From a virus, in the IMG/VR virus record IMGVR_UViG_3300027792_000023, positions 1-53,650 of that record: a stretch of DNA of 53,650 nucleotides. One strand, given 5' to 3'. The first letter of the stretch is position 1. Each line of letters begins with the position of its first letter. The translations under genes were made by a program, and so were the position numbers. Positions 41,428 to 49,388 of the stretch are shown here, in pieces. The notes under the pieces were generated by a model. The model searched no databases, was not told where the DNA came from, and was given only the letters and a program-made list of their open reading frames with translations.

Positions 41428-42815
41428 TGGCTATTAATTTAATTGATAAAATTGTTGCGAAAAATAACGCTTTTACTGGGCTTGTGGACGCCGAGCAAAT
41501 TATTGGCGACGGGGCAACCAATGTGCTTCCGGACGCTGTAGTTTCTGTTTCTAATGTTACACAACATGAGATTTCAATAGACCACGAAAACCTACTTAAT
41601 GCCGGAATCGACATAAGAAACGAGGGGCTGGCTATTTATGTTGACCCAGCCGGTAGCGATGATGCCTCTGGAGACATTGGTCATCCAGTACAAACGATTT
41701 GGGGTGCAATTCAAAAAATTCCTGTGCAGGGGCTCACTTATGTTTATTTAGCAGCAGGAACTTATACCCTTCCAAACTGGACTGCAGATGTTAACTACTA
41801 CAAAAACACCATCATTCAGTCAGAAGGCCGAGTGGCTGTTATTGGAACAGTAACTACTCTCGAATCTTTTACCGTTCTTTCTTGTGTTAATAATATTGTA
41901 ACCGCTACGCCTGATCCGGGGTGGACGATTAATGAACATCGTGGAAAATGTCTTCGTTGGGGAACCAGTAGTCATTATTGGATAATTAGCAATACTTCAG
42001 ACGCGTTGACTGTTGCCATTACAACCTCTGATATTGGCGGATCTAATGCAAAGCCAACCGGAACTGTAAATATTTGTGAGCTTTCCTCTATTATAGCCCC
42101 GGGCACAAGTAATAATTATAGTTCCTATCTTTATGCTACTGGTCGTACTATTTTTTGGGATATACATTTTAATGGATCGGCTGGTGGTTCGGCGGGGAGA
42201 ATTGGGCTTAACGGAATTGGCGGGAACGAACTTACGGTTAAAGAGTGTAAATTTTCCAATTGGTCTTGGTATGGCATAGTAGGCGCTTATTATATAGCTG
42301 TCACTAAAACCATGTTCGACAACTGCGCAATTGGAATTGCTCCTGGTTATGGAGCAACTATCAATGGCAATAACTTTTTTTATAACAAGCTAACAGGAGT
42401 AGCTATTGAAAGCCGTTACACAAACAGTTTAGTTACGCTCAACCATGATTGCGCAGCCTGGATGCATGACATTGGAACTTATTTGAGAATCGGCAACAAT
42501 ACAATGGTTGATGATTCGTCGTTTCGTGTTTGGGCAAGCGGAACATGCCAAACATATGCAAATCTTTGGGCTCTTGCTATTTATAAAAATAGTGGCCATG
42601 GTCTAATTGGAATGCCCGGAGCACTTACCTTCACCGTTCAAGTGTTTTATTTCAAAGAAGAGCATAACAAGCTTGTTCTTTATGATTCCACAACCTCCAC
42701 GCTTCAACCCGACGCTAGCTATTTTAAAAGTGATACTTACACTTTGTCTTTAACAGACTATATAGCAGAAGGCTCGTCAGTTGAGTTTGATGACGGAAAC
42801 ACGGCAATAGGTTAA
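41427..42815 (+). CDS. Beta-helix tail-fibre or tailspike protein
   Basis: 462 residues; the start overlaps the previous TAA by one base. After a short N-terminus comes LAIYVDPAGSDDASGDIGHP with VQTIWGAIQKIP, the entry of phage beta-helix proteins, followed by a parallel beta-helix pattern (TVKECKFSNWSWYGIVGAYY, TKTMFDNCAIGIAPG, INGNNFFYNKLTG). Such proteins bind or cut surface glycans. No catalytic residues can be assigned. Confidence 0.78.
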   Translation: MAINLIDKIVAKNNAFTGLVDAEQIIGDGATNVLPDAVVSVSNVTQHEISIDHENLLNAGIDIRNEGLAIYVDPAGSDDASGDIGHPVQTIWGAIQKIPVQGLTYVYLAAGTYTLPNWTADVNYYKNTIIQSEGRVAVIGTVTTLESFTVLSCVNNIVTATPDPGWTINEHRGKCLRWGTSSHYWIISNTSDALTVAITTSDIGGSNAKPTGTVNICELSSIIAPGTSNNYSSYLYATGRTIFWDIHFNGSAGGSAGRIGLNGIGGNELTVKECKFSNWSWYGIVGAYYIAVTKTMFDNCAIGIAPGYGATINGNNFFYNKLTGVAIESRYTNSLVTLNHDCAAWMHDIGTYLRIGNNTMVDDSSFRVWASGTCQTYANLWALAIYKNSGHGLIGMPGALTFTVQVFYFKEEHNKLVLYDSTTSTLQPDASYFKSDTYTLSLTDYIAEGSSVEFDDGNTAIG

Positions 42816-42817
42816 AC

Positions 42818-43588
42818 ATGAAGTATAATATAGGCGACAGAGTTTTTGCAAACGACGTAGAAATACGGGGCAATCTTACAATTGTGGGAGCAACCACGGG
42901 TCTTGCTCTAGACGGTTATGCATTAGATTCTGCGCTAGACTCCAATTGGGCCGAGCTTAACTCTCAAACACAAGCTTTACGAGACGCTTGTGACGGTTAT
43001 GGTGCGCCAGATACTACAACCATAGATGCCCATTGGACTGAGTTAAATAGCCAAACACAAAGCCTGCGCGATGTTCTAGATGATTCAGACGGGTATGTGC
43101 TTTGTGATGGTTCTCGTCCTTTAACCGGTTTATTGAAATTTGAGGGAACTACGGCAGATTACCCGGCTCTCAAGGCCGTAGGAAATGGTTTACATGCACG
43201 ATTGGCTAGTGACGACGGCTATTGTTTTGTCTCTGTTGGCAACTTAGAAATTAATGGACAAGCCTGGAGCACAATACCCGCTGTCCTAACTCCTACTGGC
43301 ACCACACAGAACATAGACTGGAGCTTGGGTGCATATCAGATACTAGACTTGGAATCGGCCAGTGGTAACGTTACTTTAACCTTTTCTGACGAAAAAGCTG
43401 GTGCAAGTTATGTTTTAGAAATACGTCAAGATTCGTCGGTAGCTCTAACCGTAACTTTCCCAGATAATGTGTGGTGGGCAGACGGAATCAGCCCTGTCAT
43501 ATCTATTGGCGCAAATGCTGTAGATGTATGCACTTTCGTCTTTAACGGCGCTAATTTTTTTGGTAGCTGTGGTAAAAACTACTCCTAA
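42818..43588 (+). CDS. Tail-fibre protein with WAELNxQTQ repeats (copy 1)
   Basis: 256 residues. N-terminus NDVEIRGNLTIVGATTG, then two copies of the WAELNSQTQALRDACDGYG unit, and a beta-rich C-terminal domain (LDLESASGNVTLTFSDEKAG ... FFGSCGKNYS) homologous to the end of the protein at 49856. Probably an elongated trimeric fibre. Its stop overlaps the first codon of the decayed adhesin gene at 43588. Confidence 0.78.
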   Translation: MKYNIGDRVFANDVEIRGNLTIVGATTGLALDGYALDSALDSNWAELNSQTQALRDACDGYGAPDTTTIDAHWTELNSQTQSLRDVLDDSDGYVLCDGSRPLTGLLKFEGTTADYPALKAVGNGLHARLASDDGYCFVSVGNLEINGQAWSTIPAVLTPTGTTQNIDWSLGAYQILDLESASGNVTLTFSDEKAGASYVLEIRQDSSVALTVTFPDNVWWADGISPVISIGANAVDVCTFVFNGANFFGSCGKNYS

Positions 43589-43818
43589 TGCTTTATAATA
43601 ACCTACTACAAAACATTGGCTGCCAAAACCCCCACTTTTAAGATTTTTGACGGTGTAAATAATTTAATTTCATTCGAGGTAGTGCTGCCCCAACAAGGAA
43701 ATAAGAGTCACTAACAAATAATCAGATTGACGACCGAATATTGGCTATTGAAACTTTACTCACAGATTTACAAGAAGATATTAACCAGCTACCAGAAAAC
43801 TTGTACTGGTTTGGCTGA
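43588..43818 (+). pseudogene. Decayed relative of the MLY-type adhesin gene
   Basis: ATGCTTTATAATAAC at 43588 matches the start of the gene at 51926. The frame stops after 17 codons. Omitting one C from the CCCCC run near 43629 restores NPTFKIFDGVNNLISFEVVL, comparable to NPTFEVFQKG of the intact gene. A second shift near 43712 is needed to reach QIDDRILAIETLLTDLQED, which ends at TGA 43816-43818. Two frameshifts and the short length indicate a broken gene; a sequencing error in the C-run could account for only one of them. The rest of the 43589-43976 gap holds a promoter-like sequence and no further gene that I accept. Confidence 0.6.
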
Positions 43819-43857
43819 AATAAAACACCACTGTCGACAATGAAATTCACAACTCTC

Positions 43858-43867
43858 TACTAATATT
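43858..43867 (+). promoter_or_regulatory. Promoter-like TACTAATATT
   Basis: Same ten bases as at 40330-40339 and one swap from TATCAATATT of the exact motif. It lies in the gap before the membrane-protein gene at 43977. Supporting evidence is positional only. Confidence 0.35.
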
Positions 43868-43976
43868 TATTTTAATTTATGGGGAAACCCAATAAACCTT
43901 TTGAGAGAAACGATGCCTGAACTATTAGAGCAAGAAACGCAAGAAGACTCCGAACCTCCAAGTAAAAGAGCAAGTT

Positions 43977-44243
43977 ATGCTAACCCTAATATTGCTGTTC
44001 ACGATATCCGTTGTGTTAGAGGTCCTAATAGTTGGATGCACTCTTGCTATAACACATCGAAAAATATTATTAGCCGCGCTTTTGTCGGCCTCTATAGAGC
44101 CATTAAAAGCAGCAGCAATTATACTAGTTGTGGATGGGGACCAAAGGATAATAATGATTTTGCTGCTATCTATATCTTGCTTCGTAGGTAATATTTTAGC
44201 ATTTTATGGATTTGATAGGATTTTCAAAAAGAAAGAAAAATAA
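43977..44243 (+). CDS. Small membrane protein
   Basis: 88 residues with two or three hydrophobic segments: LTLILLFTISVVLEVLIVG, LLAALLSASIEPLKAAAIIL and IILLLSISCFVGNILAFYG-like, then a basic tail (FKKKEK) expected on the cytoplasmic side. Resembles small phage inner-membrane proteins. Preferred over an overlapping 96-residue frame from 43901/43913 whose composition is not protein-like past the overlap. The ribosome-binding site is weak (AAAAGAG). A lysis (holin-like) role is possible but unproven. Confidence 0.65.
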   Translation: MLTLILLFTISVVLEVLIVGCTLAITHRKILLAALLSASIEPLKAAAIILVVDGDQRIIMILLLSISCFVGNILAFYGFDRIFKKKEK

Positions 44244-44262
44244 CTAACTTTTTGAGGCACCT

Positions 44263-44919
44263 ATGCGTACTTTAGTTGTTTCTGATTTGCATTCTGGCGA
44301 TCCAAGATGTGAAAACACTAGTTTTGTTTTAAAAGTATTGCGCGAAACTAATTACGATCAGCTAATATTGAACGGCGATATAGTTGATTTATGGTTAGTT
44401 AGCCCAGCCCAAATAAAAACTCATCCGGTTGTAATCGAGTTATCGCGGATAGCAAAAAACAAAAAGGTTATCTGGGTTCTTGGAAATCATGACTGGGATG
44501 CTCGTGGCCAAAACATAATACCGGGCGCAGAAGAAGTAGAATCCTATACTTTAAAAACCAGCAACCATGATGTGTTTTTTATACACGGGCACCAGGTTTA
44601 TGAATTTCAGAATATGCCGTGGTATTCTAAATTACTAACAAAAATAAATTTTTGGTTTTGGCAAAAAACTGGAATTAATTTTCAAAGATTTCTTAATCGC
44701 GGTCCAATGTATGTGTGGCTAATTAGATATAGAAGAAAAGAAATAATAAAACAATATAAAGATAAATCAAACACAATAGTTATTGGTCATACTCACCTTT
44801 TTGGTTGCTCTAGTTCGTCTAAAACAACCGTCTTTGATATCGGTAGTCTTCCGATACGCAAAACCTACTGCATCATAAACGATAACGGTGACGTTTTGCT
44901 TCAAAAATTCCAATATTAG
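44263..44919 (+). CDS. Calcineurin-like metallophosphoesterase
   Basis: 218 residues, TTGAGG site. All metal-binding motifs are in order: SDLHSG, NGDIVDLW, LGNHDWD, FIHGHQV and GHTHLF. The size and the GNHDWD/GHQ pattern are closest to the UDP-2,3-diacylglucosamine hydrolase (LpxH-like) branch, which removes UMP in lipid A synthesis, but many phage members have other phosphodiester substrates. It lies between the membrane protein and the promoter-like motif at 44926. Confidence 0.85.
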   Translation: MRTLVVSDLHSGDPRCENTSFVLKVLRETNYDQLILNGDIVDLWLVSPAQIKTHPVVIELSRIAKNKKVIWVLGNHDWDARGQNIIPGAEEVESYTLKTSNHDVFFIHGHQVYEFQNMPWYSKLLTKINFWFWQKTGINFQRFLNRGPMYVWLIRYRRKEIIKQYKDKSNTIVIGHTHLFGCSSSSKTTVFDIGSLPIRKTYCIINDNGDVLLQKFQY

Positions 44920-44925
44920 TTGCTC

Positions 44926-44939
44926 AATCTATCAATATT
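44926..44939 (+). promoter_or_regulatory. Promoter-like motif, copy 3
   Basis: Third exact copy of AATCTATCAATATT, seven bases after the phosphoesterase stop and 97 bases before the cold-shock gene. As at copies 1 and 2 it opens a new gene group. Confidence 0.6.
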
Positions 44940-44957
44940 TTGACTTTAAATTGTAAG

Positions 44958-45015
44958 GATTGGTTTGCCTTGCGTTAGGCAGGCACCAATCTAATCAAGG
45001 CGGGAAGTAACCCGC
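44958..45015 (+). promoter_or_regulatory. Two-hairpin leader of the cold-shock gene
   Basis: Hairpin 1: GATTGGT (44958) pairs with ACCAATC (44985), and TGCCT (44966) with AGGCA (44977), enclosing loop TGCGTT. Hairpin 2: GCGGG (45000) pairs with CCCGC (45011), loop AAGTAA. They lie between a promoter-like motif and the AAAGGAG site. Structured leaders regulate many cold-shock genes, so RNA-based control is plausible. Confidence 0.55.
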
Positions 45016-45036
45016 AAATTAAAGGAGAAGTACAAG

Positions 45037-45267
45037 ATGGCGCAAGTTTTTACAGGAAAGGTTTGTTGGTTTGATCCGGCTCGTGGAATTGGTTTTATTT
45101 CAAAGGATGACGGAACTGGTGATGTTTTCGTTCACTGGACCAATATAGAAATGGAAGGATTTAAGACACTAAAACCAGGTCAGCCTGTTTCTTTTGAGAT
45201 GGGCGAGAATAACCGCGGCCCGCAAAGTATAAAAGTAAAATTGTTGGGAACACCAGCAAAGAGCTAA
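45037..45267 (+). CDS. Cold-shock domain protein (CspA-like)
   Basis: 76 residues, strong AAAGGAG site. A single cold-shock domain with GKVCWFDPARGIGFI (RNP1 region, RGIGFI) and DVFVHWTNI (RNP2), and the closing QPVSFEMGENNRGPQSIKV. It binds single-stranded RNA or DNA and melts structure. The usual length for the family is about 67-75. It heads the last operon, behind its own promoter-like motif and structured leader. Confidence 0.93.
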   Translation: MAQVFTGKVCWFDPARGIGFISKDDGTGDVFVHWTNIEMEGFKTLKPGQPVSFEMGENNRGPQSIKVKLLGTPAKS

Positions 45268-45290
45268 ACCAGCAAAAGAGGAGCAAAAAA

Positions 45291-46301
45291 ATGAAAGTTA
45301 AGAACAACAATGTTTTGTGGTTGTTGAATACCACGAAACATGCCGTAAGTATTAGTGATTTGGGCGTTAAAGTTGCACCAGGAAACACCGTGAATATTTA
45401 CAAACACAACCCATATTTGACAAAGGAACAGGTCGATTGTTCCCTTAAGTCTGGATCACTTGCTAGCCATCTTGCATCAAAAACTGTAAAAATAGTTAAT
45501 AAGAATGTAAGTTCTGTGGCAGATACTATTGGCAAAATAAAAGCAAGTAAAGAGGGTAATAGCAAGGCAATAAAGACAAAATCATCTGTAGTATTAGATT
45601 CCAGTTCCCAAAACGAAGAAGATGGAGAGTCCTTTGATTTTGCAGACTATGGTGTATCTGACATAGGTGCGCTTAGTAAAAGGCAAAATGATGGTTCAGT
45701 TGTTATGAAAACAGAACCACTTGCAGAAAAACCCCAAAGCACTGAGACCAAATTAGAACCACAAGTTGAATCTGGCGTAAGCAAGCAATCTCAAATTGTT
45801 ATGAAAGTAACACAGGAAGCAATGGTTGATCCCACTGGTCCTATTGCTCCTGCATCACAACCAACAACATCACAACCATTCACCGTTGTAAAACCTGAGG
45901 AAAAAGAAGGTGTTTGGTGTGCTGTGGCCGATGATGGAAAAATTCTCACATCCAAAGACGGTAGTGTTTTGGTTGAGGGAGCGCAAGAATCAGAAGAACC
46001 AACTAGCTTTTCACAAGAGCAGCAGACGTACAAGTCCTATGTTCGCGACACCCACAAGGACGAAAGTGGAGCAATTGTGGTAGGAAATGCTCCTGCTCGC
46101 TCAATAAAGAAAATTTCACAGCAACCGGAATCAGAAGCAGATGGAGCACTTGGTGACGCAGATGATTCTGTTATAGTGTTTGGTGACGTTGGAGAACAGG
46201 TAAGGGAACCCGAAAAACTAGACGATGGCGCAATCGTTATGAAGGTTGAACCAGAGCCAGAGCCTGTTAAGAGAGTTAGAAAGAAGAAAGTGAAAGAATA
46301 A
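45291..46301 (+). CDS. Virion-associated protein with repeated short beta motif
   Basis: 336 residues, GAGGAG site. Residues 1-65 form a small beta domain (LWLLNTTKHAVSISDLGV, APGNTVNIYKHNPYLTKEQV) found in many large-phage hypothetical proteins. The remainder is low-complexity, carrying about six copies of a short hydrophobic motif: DGSVVMK, SQIVMKV, DGSVLVEG, SGAIVVGNA, DDSVIVFGD, DGAIVMKVE. An LSKRQ sequence near residue 127 resembles LSKRA. It ends in a basic tail (RVRKKKVKE). Function unknown. Confidence 0.68.
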   Translation: MKVKNNNVLWLLNTTKHAVSISDLGVKVAPGNTVNIYKHNPYLTKEQVDCSLKSGSLASHLASKTVKIVNKNVSSVADTIGKIKASKEGNSKAIKTKSSVVLDSSSQNEEDGESFDFADYGVSDIGALSKRQNDGSVVMKTEPLAEKPQSTETKLEPQVESGVSKQSQIVMKVTQEAMVDPTGPIAPASQPTTSQPFTVVKPEEKEGVWCAVADDGKILTSKDGSVLVEGAQESEEPTSFSQEQQTYKSYVRDTHKDESGAIVVGNAPARSIKKISQQPESEADGALGDADDSVIVFGDVGEQVREPEKLDDGAIVMKVEPEPEPVKRVRKKKVKE

Positions 46302-46323
46302 TATTTTATTTGGAGCGTAGTAA

Positions 46324-47214
46324 ATGGCCTGTCATCGTGTCGGAATACGCGGAAGAACAGTGGAATTGTATGTTCAATTCGTCGATTCTGCTGGAAATCC
46401 AACAAACGCCGATGACACGCCCCAAGTAGAAATACGCGATTCCGCTGGAACTATTTTACAAGCATCCACAAATCTTGGTGTTGGTTTATCTAACGGCCAA
46501 GCAGGTCTTTACTACCTAATATACACAATTCCAGAAACAGCTGCTGACGGATACGCGGAAGACAAATGGACTGCGGAAATTGGCGGAGTTGAGATAGAAA
46601 ATACTTTTGAGTTTTTAATTTCAACCTCTGGTGATGTTGATGATTCGTGTCCCCCAGATTTTACTCCAGGCGATTTAGTTGCGTGGGATTTTTCAAAAGA
46701 AGAATCTTATGGAATAAATATTCTTTTAAGGCTTGTAAAAGCAAGAGTAAAAAATAATGGAACAAGAAAGGTAAGAGAAGGCGATCATTACATAGACATT
46801 CCCTGCAATATATTTACTGACGACGAGCTGGTTTGTTTTTTGGTAAATAGTCTATCAAGCTTCAATCAGTACCCACACTTTACTCAATTTACTTTTGCTG
46901 ATCCCGCCATTTACGGGATTTTTAGCGAAATAATTACACAGGGTGGTGTGTTATTGGCCCTAGCAGCACAGTCACTAATAGAAAAGGGCAAAGAATTCAC
47001 AATAACTGATAATGGTGTTGCTTATCAACCACCAATGGTTGCCGATTTGCTTAGCTCGCAGTATAGTGCACAATTAGCAGACTACAAAGAGAAACTCAAA
47101 ATGATAAAAAACTCAATTAAACCTGCTCCACGTGGTCAGGGCACCTTCAGATCTTTGGGCATGAACCCAAGCTACCTTCGTCTGAGGCACCTTCGATCAC
47201 ATCAAATTGTATAA
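46324..47214 (+). CDS. Virion structural protein with Ig-like N-terminal domain
   Basis: 296 residues, GGAG site. Residues 1-100 look like an Ig or BppU-type beta domain (VELYVQFVDSAGNPTNADDT, AGLYYLIYTIPETAADGYAE). The rest is mostly helical, with NQYPHFTQFTFADPAIYGIF and an amphipathic end. Its neighbourhood suggests a neck, baseplate or head-completion component. No more exact assignment is possible. Confidence 0.65.
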   Translation: MACHRVGIRGRTVELYVQFVDSAGNPTNADDTPQVEIRDSAGTILQASTNLGVGLSNGQAGLYYLIYTIPETAADGYAEDKWTAEIGGVEIENTFEFLISTSGDVDDSCPPDFTPGDLVAWDFSKEESYGINILLRLVKARVKNNGTRKVREGDHYIDIPCNIFTDDELVCFLVNSLSSFNQYPHFTQFTFADPAIYGIFSEIITQGGVLLALAAQSLIEKGKEFTITDNGVAYQPPMVADLLSSQYSAQLADYKEKLKMIKNSIKPAPRGQGTFRSLGMNPSYLRLRHLRSHQIV

Positions 47215-47231
47215 CGATTTCAAGGAGTTAT

Positions 47232-48269
47232 ATGACAGACACTTATCACAAGAGACAAAAACAAGCGGGAGAGAAACAGGGTAGGGGAACGGTTTGGTCT
47301 GAGGAAGAGTTGAATTTTTTGAGAGAAAATTACAGGGCAGACAAGAAACAGGAATTGATTGGCAAACTTAATAGGCGTTGGCCAGCAATTACGCATATGG
47401 CTGGGAAACTGGGGTTTAAATTCGATAAATCTGGAATGACATATAATGTCATTTGGACTGATGAAGAAGAAACTTATTTAATTGATAATTATGCTTCCGG
47501 TGATTTAAAAGAAATTGCAGAAAAATTAGGTAGAACAAAAAAGGCAATTACTGAAAGAGCGAAATTACTAAAGATACAAAGAGACTACGACATCGTTAGG
47601 AAACAGTGCCATCATTACACTATTAATGAGGATTTTTTCAAGGTTTGGTCGGATGATATGGCATACATACTTGGGTTAATTTGGACTGATGGTTGTATTC
47701 TTGATAATGATTATTGCGTAGATATAACCCAGCACGTAAAAGACAAATATATTTTAGAAAAAATAAACACACTTATTGGCAGTAATAGGCCAATCAGGAG
47801 AGACAGAAATACATCTGTTTTTGCTATTAATAATAAAATAATATATGAGGATTTGCTTTCCTTGGGGCTTATACAAAGAAAATCAAAAACTGTAGATGTT
47901 CCTATTAATTTACCAAGCAATCACATACCATCATTTATTAGGGGTGTTATGGATGGAGACGGCTCTGTGAACACAAAAGCAAAACGAATGAGGATTTGCA
48001 CTGCTAGTAAAAAGTTTGCAGACGGAATTTGTGGGATGTTGTCACAACTAAACGTAGAACAAAAAACCTATAATATGGCATATGTTTTAAGAGACAGCCA
48101 CAAGGTCAAAAAACAAGATCAGGTTCCCGGTGACATTAAAACAGATTTTTATGTCATAGAGATTATTAGGAGAGATAGTGTAAAAAAATTATATCACCTA
48201 ATGTATGACAACCAAAGTTTATATTTGGATAGAAAGAAAGAATCATTTGATAAAATGTGCTTAATTTAG
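47232..48269 (+). CDS. LAGLIDADG homing endonuclease with two Myb-like domains
   Basis: 345 residues, AAGGAG site. Two N-terminal Myb/SANT-like DNA-binding units (WSEEELNFLRENYRA; WTDEEETYLIDNYASGDLKE) precede LAGLIDADG helices AYILGLIWTDGCI (residues about 137-149) and SFIRGVMDGDGSV (about 234-246). It lies between two virion genes, both intact, so it is free-standing. Confidence 0.88.
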   Translation: MTDTYHKRQKQAGEKQGRGTVWSEEELNFLRENYRADKKQELIGKLNRRWPAITHMAGKLGFKFDKSGMTYNVIWTDEEETYLIDNYASGDLKEIAEKLGRTKKAITERAKLLKIQRDYDIVRKQCHHYTINEDFFKVWSDDMAYILGLIWTDGCILDNDYCVDITQHVKDKYILEKINTLIGSNRPIRRDRNTSVFAINNKIIYEDLLSLGLIQRKSKTVDVPINLPSNHIPSFIRGVMDGDGSVNTKAKRMRICTASKKFADGICGMLSQLNVEQKTYNMAYVLRDSHKVKKQDQVPGDIKTDFYVIEIIRRDSVKKLYHLMYDNQSLYLDRKKESFDKMCLI

Positions 48270-48287
48270 CACATTCAAGGAGAAATA

Positions 48288-48521
48288 ATGGCATCCAATA
48301 CTTTTGCTGGCGGAACAACGGATGAGACGGTTGTTTTCGATAAGCCAATAAACTATTTAAATATTTTTGTCGGCACAGGAGTAACATTTGCCGTAAGTCT
48401 CGATAAAGGAGAGAATTTTTTAAGTCTTCCCGTCGGATTTCATAGTTTTTTTATAGGCCATGTTAAAGAAGTTCAAGTTCAGTCTTCTGGAGCTTGGCAA
48501 CTAATTGGAGTTCAGGCGTAA
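48288..48521 (+). CDS. Small beta-rich virion protein
   Basis: 77 residues, AAGGAG site. All-beta pattern (ETVVFDKPINYLNIFVGTG, VTFAVSLDKGENFLSLP, EVQVQSSGAWQLIGVQA). Similar in size and pattern to the protein at 40379. In large phages such proteins accompany fibre or baseplate genes. Function unknown. Confidence 0.68.
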   Translation: MASNTFAGGTTDETVVFDKPINYLNIFVGTGVTFAVSLDKGENFLSLPVGFHSFFIGHVKEVQVQSSGAWQLIGVQA

Positions 48522-48539
48522 ATAATGGAGTTACAAACA

Positions 48540-48707
48540 ATGAGTTATCATGAAATTGAAATAATGCTTACAGCTATTAAAGATTTCATAGATAGTTTAA
48601 ATGAAACAATTGCTAACAACGCAATAGATGACGTAAGAAGAACAAATGAGCAGTATCGTGAGGCAATTAAGTTGGTTGGTGAAATAGATGGCCGCATTAA
48701 AAGATAA
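48540..48707 (+). CDS. Small helical protein
   Basis: 55 residues from the ATG at 48540, nine bases after GGAG; an upstream ATG at 48525 has poorer spacing. Helical and charged (IKDFIDSLNETIANNAID, IKLVGEIDGRIKR). It overlaps the next gene by 20 bases. Possibly a partner of the coiled-coil membrane protein that follows. Confidence 0.55.
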   Translation: MSYHEIEIMLTAIKDFIDSLNETIANNAIDDVRRTNEQYREAIKLVGEIDGRIKR

Positions 48708-49146
48708 TATAGCAGAAGATCTTGCAAAAAGTCTTGAGTCTGCTACACATCTTATGAAGAATCTTCTTGGAGACATAAAAGATAATGCGGCATCAGCAGC
48801 GGCAGTTAAGTCAAAGTTAGAGTCGTTGTCAGATAATGTTGCAACACTATTACACGATAGCAACGGTAGAGGCTCTGTCATTACCAGGCTAACACTGGTT
48901 GAAAAAGAAATTGAAAACCTAGAAGAAAGATTTGATGATTTTGAAAAAGACACTGCTGATTCTTTTTTAGATATTAAGTCTGGTATCAAAGAACAAAAAA
49001 AATTCGAAGAAGCTACACTTAGTCAGGAAAAAACCTTCAGGCGCGACAAACTAATAACAAAATTAAAATTAGCGGCAGTAATTGCTCCTGGAACTTTATC
49101 ATTAATAATATTGGCACTAAAAGCCTTAACAGGACTTGTTCCCTAG
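48688..49146 (+). CDS. Coiled-coil protein with C-terminal membrane helix
   Basis: 152 residues. Long amphipathic helices (LTLVEKEIENLEERFDDFEK) and one C-terminal hydrophobic helix (LAAVIAPGTLSLIILALKAL). This architecture matches XhlA/hemolysin-type holin accessory proteins, so a role in lysis is possible; a structural role cannot be excluded. It starts inside the previous gene. Confidence 0.6.
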   Translation: MAALKDNIAEDLAKSLESATHLMKNLLGDIKDNAASAAAVKSKLESLSDNVATLLHDSNGRGSVITRLTLVEKEIENLEERFDDFEKDTADSFLDIKSGIKEQKKFEEATLSQEKTFRRDKLITKLKLAAVIAPGTLSLIILALKALTGLVP

Positions 49147-49154
49147 GAAAAAAT

Positions 49155-49388
49155 ATGAAAGATTTAGATAAATTACAAATTAATTACATAGGGTATAAAG
49201 AACCAGAGTCAGTAATGGAATTGGAAATAGAAATTGCTGGTCTGCGAACGGCGATTGCTTTTGCACAACAGAGAATTGCTGTTTTGGAACAAAGCTTAAA
49301 AATCCGCGATCTTATAGAGCAAAACGGAGCGACGAAACATGAGACGACTATCGATCAGGGAACCGGCGACTCTAAAACGAATAAGTAG
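49155..49388 (+). CDS. Small helical protein
   Basis: 77 residues. A coiled-coil helix (LEIEIAGLRTAIAFAQQRIA, VLEQSLKIRDLIEQ) follows a short N-terminus, with a polar disordered end. Its last 50 bases overlap the start of the metallopeptidase gene in another frame. Function unknown. Confidence 0.58.
   Translation: MKDLDKLQINYIGYKEPESVMELEIEIAGLRTAIAFAQQRIAVLEQSLKIRDLIEQNGATKHETTIDQGTGDSKTNK

Noticed and set aside
43901-44191. 96-residue frame overlapping the small membrane protein
   Set aside because: Only its first 20 or so codons look protein-like (PPSKRASY); the rest is compositionally odd and is explained by the coherent membrane protein in the 43977 frame.
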